NCBI GenBank assembly: GCA_003513495.1 | Contig: DOPM01000058.1 | Coordinates: forward strand, 211,419-275,418 | DNA from: Desulfosporosinus sp. | GTDB taxonomy: Bacteria; Bacillota; Desulfitobacteriia; Desulfitobacteriales; Desulfitobacteriaceae | DNA length: 64,000 nt | Reading direction: 5' to 3' | Shown here: piece after piece, positions 1-8,731 of the stretch | Position numbering within the stretch: position 1 is the stretch's first letter | Layout of the letters: each line of letters starts with the position of its first letter | Made by a program: the position numbers and the translations under genes | The notes under the pieces: model-generated | The model's database searches: none | What the model was told of the DNA's origin: nothing | The model's input: only the letters and a program-made list of their open reading frames with translations

Positions 1-25
1 AAAAGGACCGTCCCCCTGTCATACT

Positions 26-829
26 TCAAAGGTAAAGCTCTTCAAGGTCATCAGGAACGTAAAGATTGCCGTCATAATACTCTTTTCCCTCGGCGGTATA
101 CAATTCCTTGCGATGTGTTATCGTCTGATCCTCTGTATGCCATAGAACTAGGTTCTTGATGCTTAACTTTTGGGCAAGTTCACAAGCGTCCTTCACTGTG
201 CTGTGGTGTTTCTCATATGGTTTGTATATTTCTCGATCCCGATGAAGACAAAAGGCTTCGCATAATAGCCAATCACTGTTTTCTACATACTTCTGACATA
301 ACGGATTATAGGGTTCATCACCCAAGCAGGTAAGAGTTTTACTATTGTTCAGTTTAACAGTGAAGCCAAATTGTTTTGCCTTTGTGGAGTGTATATCAAA
401 AAAGGTGAAATCGTAACCAGCTAGGTTTTTAATCTGCCCATCTGCCACAGGAATTAGGATGATCCTTTTGCCGATAAAGTCAGTAATGACCTTATCGAGG
501 GTCGCTGCTGTTATGGCACTTATATTGCCAATTAACTCTGGATGGCAGTAAATATTGAAGTTCCCATCATACTGCTCCTCGAGAATTGACATAGCAATTC
601 TACGAATAATCCACACCATACCCAGCAAATGATCAGTGTGCTTATGTGTGACAAAGGCGTTATGAATTTTATGATAAGGGATCTGAGCCTTCTCTAAAAC
701 TCCCAATATTCCATTGCCACCCCCAGCATCCACTAAAATATGGTCAGTCCCGTTCGTAATTGCAAAACAGGTATTATAACATTTAGTTACTGCTGCATGA
801 CCCGTTCCTAAAACTATCAGCTTTTCCAT
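26..829 (-). CDS. MBL-fold metallohydrolase (RNase Z / arylsulfatase-like)
   Basis: A 267-residue metallo-beta-lactamase-fold protein. The zinc-binding signature THKHTDH lies at residues 61-67, with an early VDAGGGNG turn (about residues 33-40), a later GDEPYNP segment that can supply the bridging Asp, and WHTED near the C-terminus for the last His. This layout matches the RNase Z-like branch of the fold rather than true beta-lactamases. No signal peptide is seen, so it is probably a soluble cytoplasmic hydrolase. The substrate cannot be told from sequence. It is divergent from the acyl-CoA dehydrogenase operon and separated from it by 434 bases, so a shared pathway is not implied. The family call is firm; the function is unknown. 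Confidence 0.8.
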   Translation of the reverse strand: MEKLIVLGTGHAAVTKCYNTCFAITNGTDHILVDAGGGNGILGVLEKAQIPYHKIHNAFVTHKHTDHLLGMVWIIRRIAMSILEEQYDGNFNIYCHPELIGNISAITAATLDKVITDFIGKRIILIPVADGQIKNLAGYDFTFFDIHSTKAKQFGFTVKLNNSKTLTCLGDEPYNPLCQKYVENSDWLLCEAFCLHRDREIYKPYEKHHSTVKDACELAQKLSIKNLVLWHTEDQTITHRKELYTAEGKEYYDGNLYVPDDLEELYL

Positions 830-1184
830 TGGTATCTCCGCTCCTTAATGAGTCATTAGTGTTGTCCATTTCACATCTACTGCATTTGAGATTACGACTA
901 TTTTATCATGACTTCGATTATAACAAATACCCCGCATACTGTATGTTTTATATACAATACAAGGCTATTAGTTAGCATATCTGTCCCAATTCTATACAAG
1001 ATAGACCCCTCTGCAGAAAAATTTGTAAAATAAAGTGGCTTTATTAAGCCGAGATTACAGAAAGAGTGAGTCTCTCTAAAGTTTCCATAGGCTATGAAGG
1101 CCAAGCCTTTTATGTTTTTTTGTTTGGCTTGGTTTAGTCTGATTCCCAGATTGCACAAAGTATTTTCTATGCGTTATCCAAGGT
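830..1184. other. Intergenic region between divergent genes
   Basis: This stretch holds no convincing gene. A minus-strand reading frame at 898-1158 has no family features. There is an inverted repeat with 7-base arms (CCAAGCC at 1101-1107, GGCTTGG at 1126-1132, loop of 18) about 50 bases upstream of the sigma-54 site at 1185. It could be an activator-binding site, but that is only inferred from position. Confidence 0.4.
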
Positions 1185-1200
1185 TGGCACGGTTCTTGTA
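1185..1200 (+). promoter_or_regulatory. Candidate sigma-54 (-24/-12) promoter
   Basis: TGGCAC, five bases, then TTGTA. The -24 half is perfect and the spacing is exact. The -12 half has GT where GC is the norm. It lies 64 bases upstream of the first acyl-CoA dehydrogenase start at 1264. The two sigma-54 activators in this window would be natural partners. Confidence 0.55.
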
Positions 1201-1263
1201 ATATAATCAGTTATTGTTTGCCTTTGCTAATGGCGAAGGCTTACTAGAATTGGAGGAATTTGC

Positions 1264-3078
1264 ATGGAATTTAAATACAACACTCGGGATTTAAAGTTCA
1301 TCTTAAAAGAATGGTTGCCTACTGAGGAAGTCCTGGAATGTGACCGTTTTAAGGAATTTTATAGCATTGAGGATATTGATCAAATTATAACAGAAGGATA
1401 TAAAGTTTGCCGTGAAGTAATAAGTCCAATTAACGCCGCAGGTGACAAAAACCCTGTGCGCTTTGAAAATGGGGTAGTAACATCTCCTCCAGGATATAAG
1501 GAAGTATTTCAATTTATCCAGCAAAACGGGTGGGGTTCCAGTAGTGAGTGTATTGAAGTTGAAGGAGGCATGCCCTTAATCATTTACAAAGCAGTATTCG
1601 AGATGATTGCGGCGGCCTGTCCGGCAATGGGTTCGAACATAAAATTAACTTCCGGTGCTGCTAATGTGATTCTGAATTATGGTACGGAGGATGATAAGAA
1701 AAGGTTTATTCCCAAAATGTTGAATGGTGAATGGCAAGGGACTATGAACCTCACAGAACCTTCTGCAGGTTCAGATGTAGGAGATGCTTTAGCGAAGTCC
1801 TATCCAACAGATGACCCTAGGGTATATAAGATTAAAGGGACTAAGATGTTTATCACGGCTGGTGATGGCTCCATATGTGATAATATTATCCATTTGGTGT
1901 TAGCACGACCCCCTCAGGGCTGTAAAGGATCAGCTGGTTTAGGGCTGTATATTGTTCCGAAATATTGGGTTAACGAAGACGGCAGCGTGGGTAAGCCTAA
2001 TGACGTAACTACCATAGCGGTCGAGCATAAGATGGGTCTCAAGGGATCAGCTACGTGCATGTTAAACTATGGTGAGAATGATGAGTGCTACGGTATCATG
2101 CTGGGTGCACCTCCGGATGAAAAGGGACGATCCCAAGGTTTGGCTATGATGTTCCGAATGATGAATGAATCCCGTATCGGTACAGGACATAATGCTAATG
2201 CTCAGGCTTCTTCAGCTTATGCTCAAGCTTCCCAGTATGCGGTGGAAAGAGTCCAGGGCTACATCAAAGGAGAGAGGGTACCTATCGTTAAACATCCCGA
2301 TGTGAGAAGAATGTTGATGGATATGAAGGCTCACACCGAAGGGATAAGGGCAATGATATTTAAAGGATACTATAGTCTGGATATCGCCGAAAACTCAAAT
2401 AATAAGGTCAAAGCCAAAAAATGCGAAGCTATTGCTGCTATTCTTACACCCTTAATCAAGTGCTACAGTAGTGAAACAGCGGTTGTTATGACTTGTGAAG
2501 CCATGCAAGTATTAGGTGGAGTAGGCTACACTAATGAGTTTCCTATAGAGCAGTCTGTACGGGATAGCAAAATATTGACGATCTGGGAAGGAACCTCTTA
2601 CATTCATGCCCAGGATCTTGTTAAACGTAAAATGAGGATGGGAGATGGCCAACCTTTTGCTGATTGGATGGCAGATATTGTGTCCTTTATTCAGACTAAC
2701 AAGGGTACCCCTGGCTTAGAGAAGGAATTCAATAACCTTGAAAAGGCCTATCATTGTATGGATGAAGTAAAGAAAATATACGATTCATGGCAGATAAATA
2801 AGATGGAAGAATTAATCGGCTTATATGCGACAAGAACTTTATTTATATGTGCCCAGGTAGTGGTAGCCGAAAGTTTGCTTGAGCAGGCTCTGATTGCCCA
2901 AAAACAAATAGACCAATCGGCGGACCATTTCGACATTAACTTCTACAAGGGAAAAGTAGCTAGTGCTAAGTACTATGCCAAAAATATTTTGCCCAATGTA
3001 TTTATCTTAAGCGAAATAATTAAAAACACTGACTTATCTAGTCAAGAATGTCCTGAGGAGTCTCTGATAGTAAATTAA
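1264..3078 (+). CDS. Acyl-CoA dehydrogenase, long form (copy 1)
   Basis: A 604-residue FAD-dependent acyl-CoA dehydrogenase, about 220 residues longer than the standard family because of a C-terminal extension, like the DmdC / long FadE subgroup. It shows the flavin/substrate signature LTEPSAGSDVG, the segment KGTKMFITAGDG, and near residue 440 the catalytic-base motif IWEGTS. The start ATG follows TTGGAGGAATTTGC, a strong ribosome site. It is followed by a second copy of almost the same protein and lies behind a candidate sigma-54 promoter. In this aromatic-degradation setting a dicarboxylyl-, cyclohexanoyl- or aryl-alkanoyl-CoA substrate is plausible, but the substrate is not shown by the sequence. 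The family is certain. Confidence 0.88.
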   Translation: MEFKYNTRDLKFILKEWLPTEEVLECDRFKEFYSIEDIDQIITEGYKVCREVISPINAAGDKNPVRFENGVVTSPPGYKEVFQFIQQNGWGSSSECIEVEGGMPLIIYKAVFEMIAAACPAMGSNIKLTSGAANVILNYGTEDDKKRFIPKMLNGEWQGTMNLTEPSAGSDVGDALAKSYPTDDPRVYKIKGTKMFITAGDGSICDNIIHLVLARPPQGCKGSAGLGLYIVPKYWVNEDGSVGKPNDVTTIAVEHKMGLKGSATCMLNYGENDECYGIMLGAPPDEKGRSQGLAMMFRMMNESRIGTGHNANAQASSAYAQASQYAVERVQGYIKGERVPIVKHPDVRRMLMDMKAHTEGIRAMIFKGYYSLDIAENSNNKVKAKKCEAIAAILTPLIKCYSSETAVVMTCEAMQVLGGVGYTNEFPIEQSVRDSKILTIWEGTSYIHAQDLVKRKMRMGDGQPFADWMADIVSFIQTNKGTPGLEKEFNNLEKAYHCMDEVKKIYDSWQINKMEELIGLYATRTLFICAQVVVAESLLEQALIAQKQIDQSADHFDINFYKGKVASAKYYAKNILPNVFILSEIIKNTDLSSQECPEESLIVN

Positions 3079-3105
3079 AAGTAACATTCCAGGTCGCCCG
3101 AGGGA

Positions 3106-3143
3106 AAAACCCACAGAAGAAATAAATAACTTCTGTGGGTTTT
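3106..3143 (+). terminator. Hairpin between the tandem acyl-CoA dehydrogenases
   Basis: A perfect 14-base-pair stem (AAAACCCACAGAAG with its complement) around a 10-base loop. The right arm ends in TTTT followed by CTTAC. It resembles an intrinsic terminator and may attenuate transcription between copy 1 and copy 2. Confidence 0.7.
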
Positions 3144-3245
3144 CTTACAGTTTTGGATTCTTTGCGTTGCTGGATTACATGAAATTATTCCTTGAGAGAT
3201 TTTCAAGGGAGTAAATCTAGTTAATTGTATTGGAGGAATCTGCAG

Positions 3246-5060
3246 ATGGAATTTAAATACGATACTCGTGATTTAAGATTTATTTTAAAAGAATGGTTAC
3301 CTACTGAGGAAGTATTAGAGTGTGAACGTTTTAAAGAATACAGTATTGAAGATATTGATCAGATTTTGAATGAAGGATATAAAATGTGTCGTGAGGTTAT
3401 AAGTCCAATTAATGCTGCAGGTGACAAAAACCCTGTGCGCTTTGAAAATGGGATTGTAACATCTCCCTCAGGCTATAGAGAAGTGTTTCAATTTATTCAG
3501 AAAAACGGGTGGGGTTCCAGCAGTGAATGTGTTCAAGTAGAAAGTGGGATGCCTCTCCTTATTTTCAAAGCAGTATCAGAGCTGGTTTCGGCGTCCTGCC
3601 CAGCCATGAATACAAACATTAAACTTACTTCGGGTGCAGCTAATGTGATTCTGAATTATGGTACGGAGGATGATAAGAAAAGGTTTATTCCCAAAATGCT
3701 AAGTGGTAAATGGCAAGGGACTATGAACCTCACAGAACCTTCTGCAGGTTCAGATGTAGGAGATGCTTTAGCGAAGTCCTATCCAACAGATGACCCTAGG
3801 GTATATAAGATCAAAGGGACTAAGATGTTTATCACGGCTGGAGATGGCTCTATATGTGATAATATTATCCATTTGGTGTTAGCACGACCCCCTCAGGGCT
3901 GTAAAGGATCAGCTGGTTTAGGGCTGTATATTGTACCGAAATATTGGGTTAACGAAGATGGCAGCGTCGGAAAACCTAATGACGTAACTACCATAGCGGT
4001 GGAGCATAAGATGGGTCTCAAGGGATCAGCTACGTGTATGTTAAACTACGGAGAAAATGATGAATGTTACGGTATAATGCTAGGTGCACCTCCGGATGAA
4101 AAGGGTCGATCCCAAGGTTTGGCAATGATGTTCCGAATGATGAATGAATCCCGTATCGGAGCGGGACACAACGCTAATTCTCAAGCTTCTGCAGCCTATT
4201 CACAAGCTTCCCAATATGCTGTTGAAAGAATCCAAGGCTACATAAATGGAGAAAGAGTACCAATTATTAAGCATCCTGACGTGAAAAGAATGTTAATTGA
4301 TATGAAGGCTCAAACTGAAGGGATAAGGGCTATGATATTTAAGGGATTCTACAGTCTTGATATTGCCGAAAATTCTAGTGATAGAATCAAAGCCAAGAAA
4401 TATGAGGATATTGCGGCAATACTCACTCCTTTGATCAAGTGCTATAGTAGTGAAACAGCGGTTGCTATGACATGTGAAGCTATGCAAGTATTAGGTGGAG
4501 TTGGCTACACCAAGGAGTTTTCAATAGAGCAGTATGTGCGAGACTGCAAAATATCGACCATCTGGGAAGGCACCTCATACATTCATGCCCAGGATCTTGT
4601 GAAACGTAAAATGCGGATGGGAGATGGCCAACCTTTTGCCAATTGGATGGATGACATATTGGCCTTTATTCAAGCTCACAAGGGCACCCCTGGTCTAGAG
4701 AAGGAATTCATAAACCTAGAAAAGGCCTATCATTGTATGGATGGCGTCAAGAAATTATACGATACCTGGCAGCTTAACAAGATGGAAGAGTTGATCGGTT
4801 TATATGCCATCAGAACTCTCTTCATATGTTCTCAGGTTATGGTTGCTGAATGTTTGCTTGAACAGGCACTGATCGCTCAAAAACAAATAGCTCAATTATC
4901 TCCGGATCATTTCGATATTACCTTCTACAAAGGGAAAATAGCCAGTGCTAAGTACTATGCTAATAATATTTTACCCAATGTGTTTATCACAAGTGAGATA
5001 ATAAAAGATGCAGACTTATCCAGTCAAGAATGCCCTGAGGAGTCACTAATAGTAAATTAG
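3246..5060 (+). CDS. Acyl-CoA dehydrogenase, long form (copy 2)
   Basis: A 604-residue paralogue of the gene just upstream, with the same signatures (LTEPSAGSDVG, KGTKMFITAGDG, IWEGTS). The start is placed at the ATG at 3246, preceded by TTGGAGGAATCTGCAG and aligning with the copy 1 start; a reading frame seven codons longer has no ribosome site of its own. From about residue 158 to 305 the two proteins are identical, while the N-terminal 150 and C-terminal 300 residues differ at many positions. This uneven divergence suggests gene conversion or strong local constraint. It ends at a shared bidirectional terminator opposite the LytTR gene. The substrate is unknown. Confidence 0.88.
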   Translation: MEFKYDTRDLRFILKEWLPTEEVLECERFKEYSIEDIDQILNEGYKMCREVISPINAAGDKNPVRFENGIVTSPSGYREVFQFIQKNGWGSSSECVQVESGMPLLIFKAVSELVSASCPAMNTNIKLTSGAANVILNYGTEDDKKRFIPKMLSGKWQGTMNLTEPSAGSDVGDALAKSYPTDDPRVYKIKGTKMFITAGDGSICDNIIHLVLARPPQGCKGSAGLGLYIVPKYWVNEDGSVGKPNDVTTIAVEHKMGLKGSATCMLNYGENDECYGIMLGAPPDEKGRSQGLAMMFRMMNESRIGAGHNANSQASAAYSQASQYAVERIQGYINGERVPIIKHPDVKRMLIDMKAQTEGIRAMIFKGFYSLDIAENSSDRIKAKKYEDIAAILTPLIKCYSSETAVAMTCEAMQVLGGVGYTKEFSIEQYVRDCKISTIWEGTSYIHAQDLVKRKMRMGDGQPFANWMDDILAFIQAHKGTPGLEKEFINLEKAYHCMDGVKKLYDTWQLNKMEELIGLYAIRTLFICSQVMVAECLLEQALIAQKQIAQLSPDHFDITFYKGKIASAKYYANNILPNVFITSEIIKDADLSSQECPEESLIVN

Positions 5061-5082
5061 TTCGGAACCGATGATGAGGAGA

Positions 5083-5106
5083 ATTAATCGAATTGTATCG
5101 ATTAAT
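5083..5106. repeat. Short inverted repeat after acyl-CoA dehydrogenase copy 2
   Basis: ATTAATCGA and its exact complement TCGATTAAT, separated by six bases, just downstream of the stop codon. No T-run follows, so it is not itself a terminator. It could be a weak RNA hairpin or a protein site. Confidence 0.4.
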
Positions 5107-5126
5107 GCCTACTAGACAATCACTGA

Positions 5127-5168
5127 TTTCAAGAAAAACCGAGGCTAATGCCTCGGTTTTTCTTGAAA
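5127..5168. terminator. Bidirectional intrinsic terminator
   Basis: A perfect 19-base-pair stem with a TAAT loop. A GC-rich core (CCGAGGC/GCCTCGG) is flanked by A-runs and T-runs on both sides, so it can stop transcription from both directions. It separates acyl-CoA dehydrogenase copy 2 (+) from the convergent LytTR gene (-). Confidence 0.9.
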
Positions 5169-5174
5169 TATGCT

Positions 5175-5945
5175 TTAAAGACCTAACATTTCTTTGAGTA
5201 TACGGGATTTGGTTCGACTCATTGGGATTTGGCTGCCTTCATGGTCATCAACCACTATGGTGTAAGTCCCATTAAAATAGGGAATTAGTTCTCGCATGCG
5301 TGAAACGTTAACTATATAACATCGATGGGAGCGGAAAAAGAGAGTGGAACTTAAACGCAATTCCAACTCCTGTAAGGTAAACAGGGTTAGGTAAGAGTCC
5401 TTTTGGGTTTTAATGTAGACATTACCATTATTTGTATAGATAAAGATTATGTCTTTCTGGTGTAATAAAACTATTTTACCCCTATGTTCAACCGGTACAA
5501 CCTCTAGACGCATAGGCGGTGAAGGTTCAATAACTCCATTTCTAACAGAGGGTAGCGGATTACTCTTTGGTATAGATAGGATGCCTTGAAATTGCCGCAC
5601 TTTCGTTAAAGCCTCTTCAAGACGTTTAGGGTGAATGGGTTTAAGAAGATAGTCTAAAGCATTTAGGGCAAAAGCAAACCCGTATTCTGCGTTAGCAGTG
5701 ATGAAGATAATTGCAGGTGAATTCGGCTTTTTTCGGGATAGATTTGCTAGGTCAACCCAGTTCAAGCTTGGCATAAAAAGGCCTAAAAAAATTACTGAAT
5801 AATCCTGATGACAGATTAACTCTAAGGCTTCTGGAGCATTTGTGGCTTCGCCAACAACCTCAACATCCTCAAAGGGCTGGAGTAAATAGCGAAGTTCTTC
5901 AAGGGCAGTGCGCTCGTCATCGATTAGTAGGGCTCGAAGTTTCAA
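5175..5945 (-). CDS. LytTR-family response regulator with degenerate receiver
   Basis: A 256-residue protein: CheY-like receiver (residues about 3-120), linker, then a LytTR DNA-binding domain (about 148-256, with the FFRSHRCYIVN segment typical of the family). The acidic pair (IDDE), the conserved Thr (FITANAE) and the Lys (LLKPI) are present. The phospho-acceptor position, normally FLD(I/L)xMP, reads FLGLFMP, with Gly55 encoded by GGC. That is one base away from an Asp GAC codon. The protein is therefore unlikely to be phosphorylated in the usual way, unless this is a sequencing error. No histidine kinase gene is adjacent. Its targets are unknown. Confidence 0.85.
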   Translation of the reverse strand: MKLRALLIDDERTALEELRYLLQPFEDVEVVGEATNAPEALELICHQDYSVIFLGLFMPSLNWVDLANLSRKKPNSPAIIFITANAEYGFAFALNALDYLLKPIHPKRLEEALTKVRQFQGILSIPKSNPLPSVRNGVIEPSPPMRLEVVPVEHRGKIVLLHQKDIIFIYTNNGNVYIKTQKDSYLTLFTLQELELRLSSTLFFRSHRCYIVNVSRMRELIPYFNGTYTIVVDDHEGSQIPMSRTKSRILKEMLGL

Positions 5946-6106
5946 GCTAATCCCTCATTTCTAGAAGATTAAAAAGTACCTACCACGTCTCCTCTATACA
6001 AACATAAATGAAATTACTTATCCTGGTAATGTAACAGTTATATTATAAAGTGTTTTTGACCAGAATTGGTTAGTGCTTTTTTCCTAAATGTTTGGGACAA
6101 TTGAAC

Positions 6107-6142
6107 TATTGTGTTAAAAAATGTATAATTATTAACACAATA
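6107..6142. repeat. AT-rich inverted repeat TATTGTGTTA / TAACACAATA
   Basis: Ten-base arms at 6107-6116 and 6133-6142 are exact complements around a 16-base spacer. The right arm is followed by a second imperfect palindrome (TTAACACAATATT then AATATTATGTTAA). It lies between the divergent LytTR and sigma-54 activator genes. The half-site resembles Rex-type TTGTGxTAA boxes, but the spacer is too long for one canonical Rex site. A regulator-binding region is an inference. Confidence 0.4.
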
Positions 6143-6263
6143 TTAAAAATATTATGTTAATAATTATCCCATAGACTGGAAACTTTTGTCAAGGAGTAAT
6201 TTGGGCAGACTTTCAGCCTCTCAACCGAATAAATGGTACCCAGAAACCCTTGATTTTTGTTAA

Positions 6264-6292
6264 TTGACGGATAATCTTACCCCAGATATAAT
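6264..6292 (+). promoter_or_regulatory. Sigma-A promoter of the bam-region activator
   Basis: TTGACG, a 17-base spacer and a perfect TATAAT. The predicted transcript starts near 6299, giving a leader of about 30 bases before the GTG codon at 6329 and about 77 bases before the ATG at 6376. Confidence 0.8.
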
Positions 6293-6328
6293 CAACGTAA
6301 ACCTTAATAGGGAGGAGGCGAGAGGCTT

Positions 6329-6379
6329 GTGTTTCCAACGACATTGAAAGAGCTATTGGAAACTAGCTTGGTGTTATGA
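6329..6379 (+). CDS. Possible 16-codon leader ORF coupled to the sigma-54 activator
   Basis: A GTG codon 10 bases after the strong site GGAGGAGG opens a frame encoding MFPTTLKELLETSLVL. It stops at a TGA that overlaps the activator ATG as ATGA. The activator ATG has no good ribosome site of its own, so its translation may be coupled to this frame. The other reading is that this is the true N-terminus and that the junction is a programmed or accidental frameshift. No homology can be claimed for so short a peptide. Confidence 0.35.
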   Translation: MFPTTLKELLETSLVL

Positions 6380-8481
6380 TATGGGTAGAAGAAATCATGA
6401 CCCAGATATCAGTTTGTCTGAACGAGACCAATTCTTGCTTGGAAGCCTTGCAGAGGTTAAGCAAAGCTGATTCTTCCGGCTGGCCTGTCGTGGATAAAAA
6501 TGGGAAGCTAATAGGAATAGTTACGATGAAGACACTTGTCGAGAGCGTCATCGATAACGACTGTTCATTTGCTGAGTTGAGTTGTCTACAAGCTGTGGAA
6601 CGGGATCCAATCATTATTAAGCCTTCTTTGCGTCTGAGTGAGGCCTGGGGTTACCAATTTGATTTGGCAGTGGTAATTGAAGAGGATGGGCAGATAGTTG
6701 GGATTTTGAACCGTGCTGACCTAGCTGTTGCATTATATCAAGAAGCTGAATTCCAGATTAAAGAACTCGAAGCTGTGCTAAGTTCTGCGCATAATGGTAT
6801 TGTAGTGATTAATAGCGATGGTATAATATCCTCATTTAATAGGGCAGCCGAAGGATTTACTAGGGTTTCTCGTGGAAGAGCTATTGGACGCCATGTCTTA
6901 GATGTCTTGGTGCCTATGGGTCTGATGGAGACTCTAGAAACAGGAAAATCGGAGTACTCCCAAAAGCTTCGAGTAGGACGTGGGACTTATATCATGAACA
7001 AAGATCCAGTAATTCAAAACGGTCGGATTACTGGGGCTGTTGTCGTATTTCAAGATATATCTGAGATTGAATCGGTATCACAGGAATTAGCTACAGTCAA
7101 GGAACTTAATCGTGAACTCGATTCCATAATCCAGTCCTCCTCAGACGGTTTATTAGTTACTGATGCGGCGGGCCTTGTCCTAAGATTTAATGAAACGTTT
7201 AAAAAAATGAGCCTTTGTAATGCTCAGGATTTTATTGGAAAAGGAATCAGAGAAATTGAAGACGTTACCTATGTTCATTCATTAGTTGAATTGGTTCCGC
7301 AACGCAAGCAACCAGTTACAATTATGGAAAATAAGCAAAATCATAGTTTGCTTGTCACGGGTACTCCTGTTTTTGATGAAGAAGGAAAGCTCATGAGGGT
7401 AGTTATAAACCTTAGAGATATGACCAGTCTTAATCAACTACGGCAGGAACTGATTGATACCAAGCGTCTAAGTGATAAATACCATCAAGAGCTATCGGAA
7501 TTGCGTAATCGTCAGGATACAGGGGGGATGATTGGCAACGGCCCCGAGATGGAACGAATATTCGAATTAATCCGGCGTGTAGCTAAGGTTGATTCAACGG
7601 TCCTTATTTACGGTGAATCCGGTGTAGGCAAGGAAGGTATTGCGAAACTCCTTCATACCCAAAGCAATCGCTCCGAAGGCCCTTTTATTAAACTCAATTG
7701 TGGGGCTATCCCGGAGAATTTGTTAGAATCCGAACTTTTCGGGTATGAGTCAGGGGCGTTTACGGGGGCTCGTAGAGAAGGTAAGATGGGTATGTTCGAA
7801 CTCGCTCATAATGGAACGCTTTTGCTCGATGAAATTGGTGATTTTCCCTTGAACCTTCAGTCCAAGCTTTTAAGGGTTATTCAAGAACGGGAGTTTGTTC
7901 CAGTTGGAGGAGCAACTCCGCGCCGAGTTAATGTACGAATCTTAGCTGCAACACACAAAAATCTTGAAGAGATGACTAAGGCGGGGCAATTTAGAGAGGA
8001 TCTGTTTTTTCGATTAAATGTAGTTCCGATTTTGATTCCGCCATTGCGTCAACGATATGAGGATATCATCCCTCTTCTTTATCATTTCAGAGATAAATTT
8101 AGTAAAAAGTACGGTTTTAAGCGAGAATTTTCTTCCGAGGTGATTGAAGCTTTTCTGGAATATGATTGGCCAGGTAATGTTCGGGAGTTAGAAAATATGG
8201 TTGAGCGTTTAATGGTTGTTTCGGCGGGAGAATTGATTTCCATATCCCAGTTGCCTAACTCCTTTAACCGGAGTACCAGTAAATTAGGTGGAGTATCAAT
8301 CAATACATTAATGCCATTGAAAAAAGCTGTATATGAAGTAGAACGACAACTTATCGATATGGCATTGGATAAATATGGTAGTACCTATCGAGCAGCCGCT
8401 GCCTTGGGAGTTAATCAGTCTACCATAGTTCGAAGAATGGCTCGTTTTCGAACCGATGCTAAGTCGTCAGTTTCACAGTAG
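6376..8481 (+). CDS. Sigma-54 activator, CBS-CBS-PAS-PAS-AAA+-HTH
   Basis: A 701-residue enhancer-binding protein. A CBS-domain pair (about 5-115; DIMT-like EEIMT, then GWPVVDKNGKLIGIVT) is followed by two PAS domains (about 125-235 and 240-350) and an AAA+ domain (about 385-625). The AAA+ domain has Walker A GESGVGKE, the sigma-54 contact loop GAFTGA and Walker B LLLDEIGD. A Fis-type helix-turn-helix lies at the C-terminus (YRAAAALGVNQSTIVRR). CBS and PAS domains suggest a nucleotide or small-molecule signal. It sits directly upstream of bamA, which has a near-consensus sigma-54 promoter, so it is the best candidate activator of the bam operon. It has its own sigma-A promoter and terminator. 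The start is uncertain (see the leader ORF at 6329). Confidence 0.9.
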   Translation: MIWVEEIMTQISVCLNETNSCLEALQRLSKADSSGWPVVDKNGKLIGIVTMKTLVESVIDNDCSFAELSCLQAVERDPIIIKPSLRLSEAWGYQFDLAVVIEEDGQIVGILNRADLAVALYQEAEFQIKELEAVLSSAHNGIVVINSDGIISSFNRAAEGFTRVSRGRAIGRHVLDVLVPMGLMETLETGKSEYSQKLRVGRGTYIMNKDPVIQNGRITGAVVVFQDISEIESVSQELATVKELNRELDSIIQSSSDGLLVTDAAGLVLRFNETFKKMSLCNAQDFIGKGIREIEDVTYVHSLVELVPQRKQPVTIMENKQNHSLLVTGTPVFDEEGKLMRVVINLRDMTSLNQLRQELIDTKRLSDKYHQELSELRNRQDTGGMIGNGPEMERIFELIRRVAKVDSTVLIYGESGVGKEGIAKLLHTQSNRSEGPFIKLNCGAIPENLLESELFGYESGAFTGARREGKMGMFELAHNGTLLLDEIGDFPLNLQSKLLRVIQEREFVPVGGATPRRVNVRILAATHKNLEEMTKAGQFREDLFFRLNVVPILIPPLRQRYEDIIPLLYHFRDKFSKKYGFKREFSSEVIEAFLEYDWPGNVRELENMVERLMVVSAGELISISQLPNSFNRSTSKLGGVSINTLMPLKKAVYEVERQLIDMALDKYGSTYRAAAALGVNQSTIVRRMARFRTDAKSSVSQ

Positions 8482-8574
8482 AGCATTCATCTGACACCGA
8501 ATCATTTCTGCATTATGGCGATGCAAATATGACTCGGTCCAAGCTGCGATTCAAGAAGATTTTTTACGGAAGAT

Positions 8575-8615
8575 AATAAACACCACTGCAGGTTTGCAGT
8601 GGTGTTTATTATTAT
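8575..8615 (+). terminator. Intrinsic terminator of the sigma-54 activator gene
   Basis: A perfect 16-base-pair stem (8575-8590 with 8595-8610, core CACCACTGCA/TGCAGTGGTG, loop GGTT) followed by an AT-rich tail. It isolates the activator gene from the bam promoter downstream. Confidence 0.85.
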
Positions 8616-8731
8616 TATTATTTAAATATTTAAAATAATTTGACATATATAAACCGTTGACTCTTCATTTCATACACTTGAACTTTAGGTTTCAACACAT
8701 CGTCAATATAGTTATTAAGTGCTTTGTAAAA

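Noticed and set aside
898..1158. 86-residue minus-strand frame
   Set aside because: No recognisable domain, no ribosome site noted, and it overlaps the promoter region of the acyl-CoA dehydrogenase operon.
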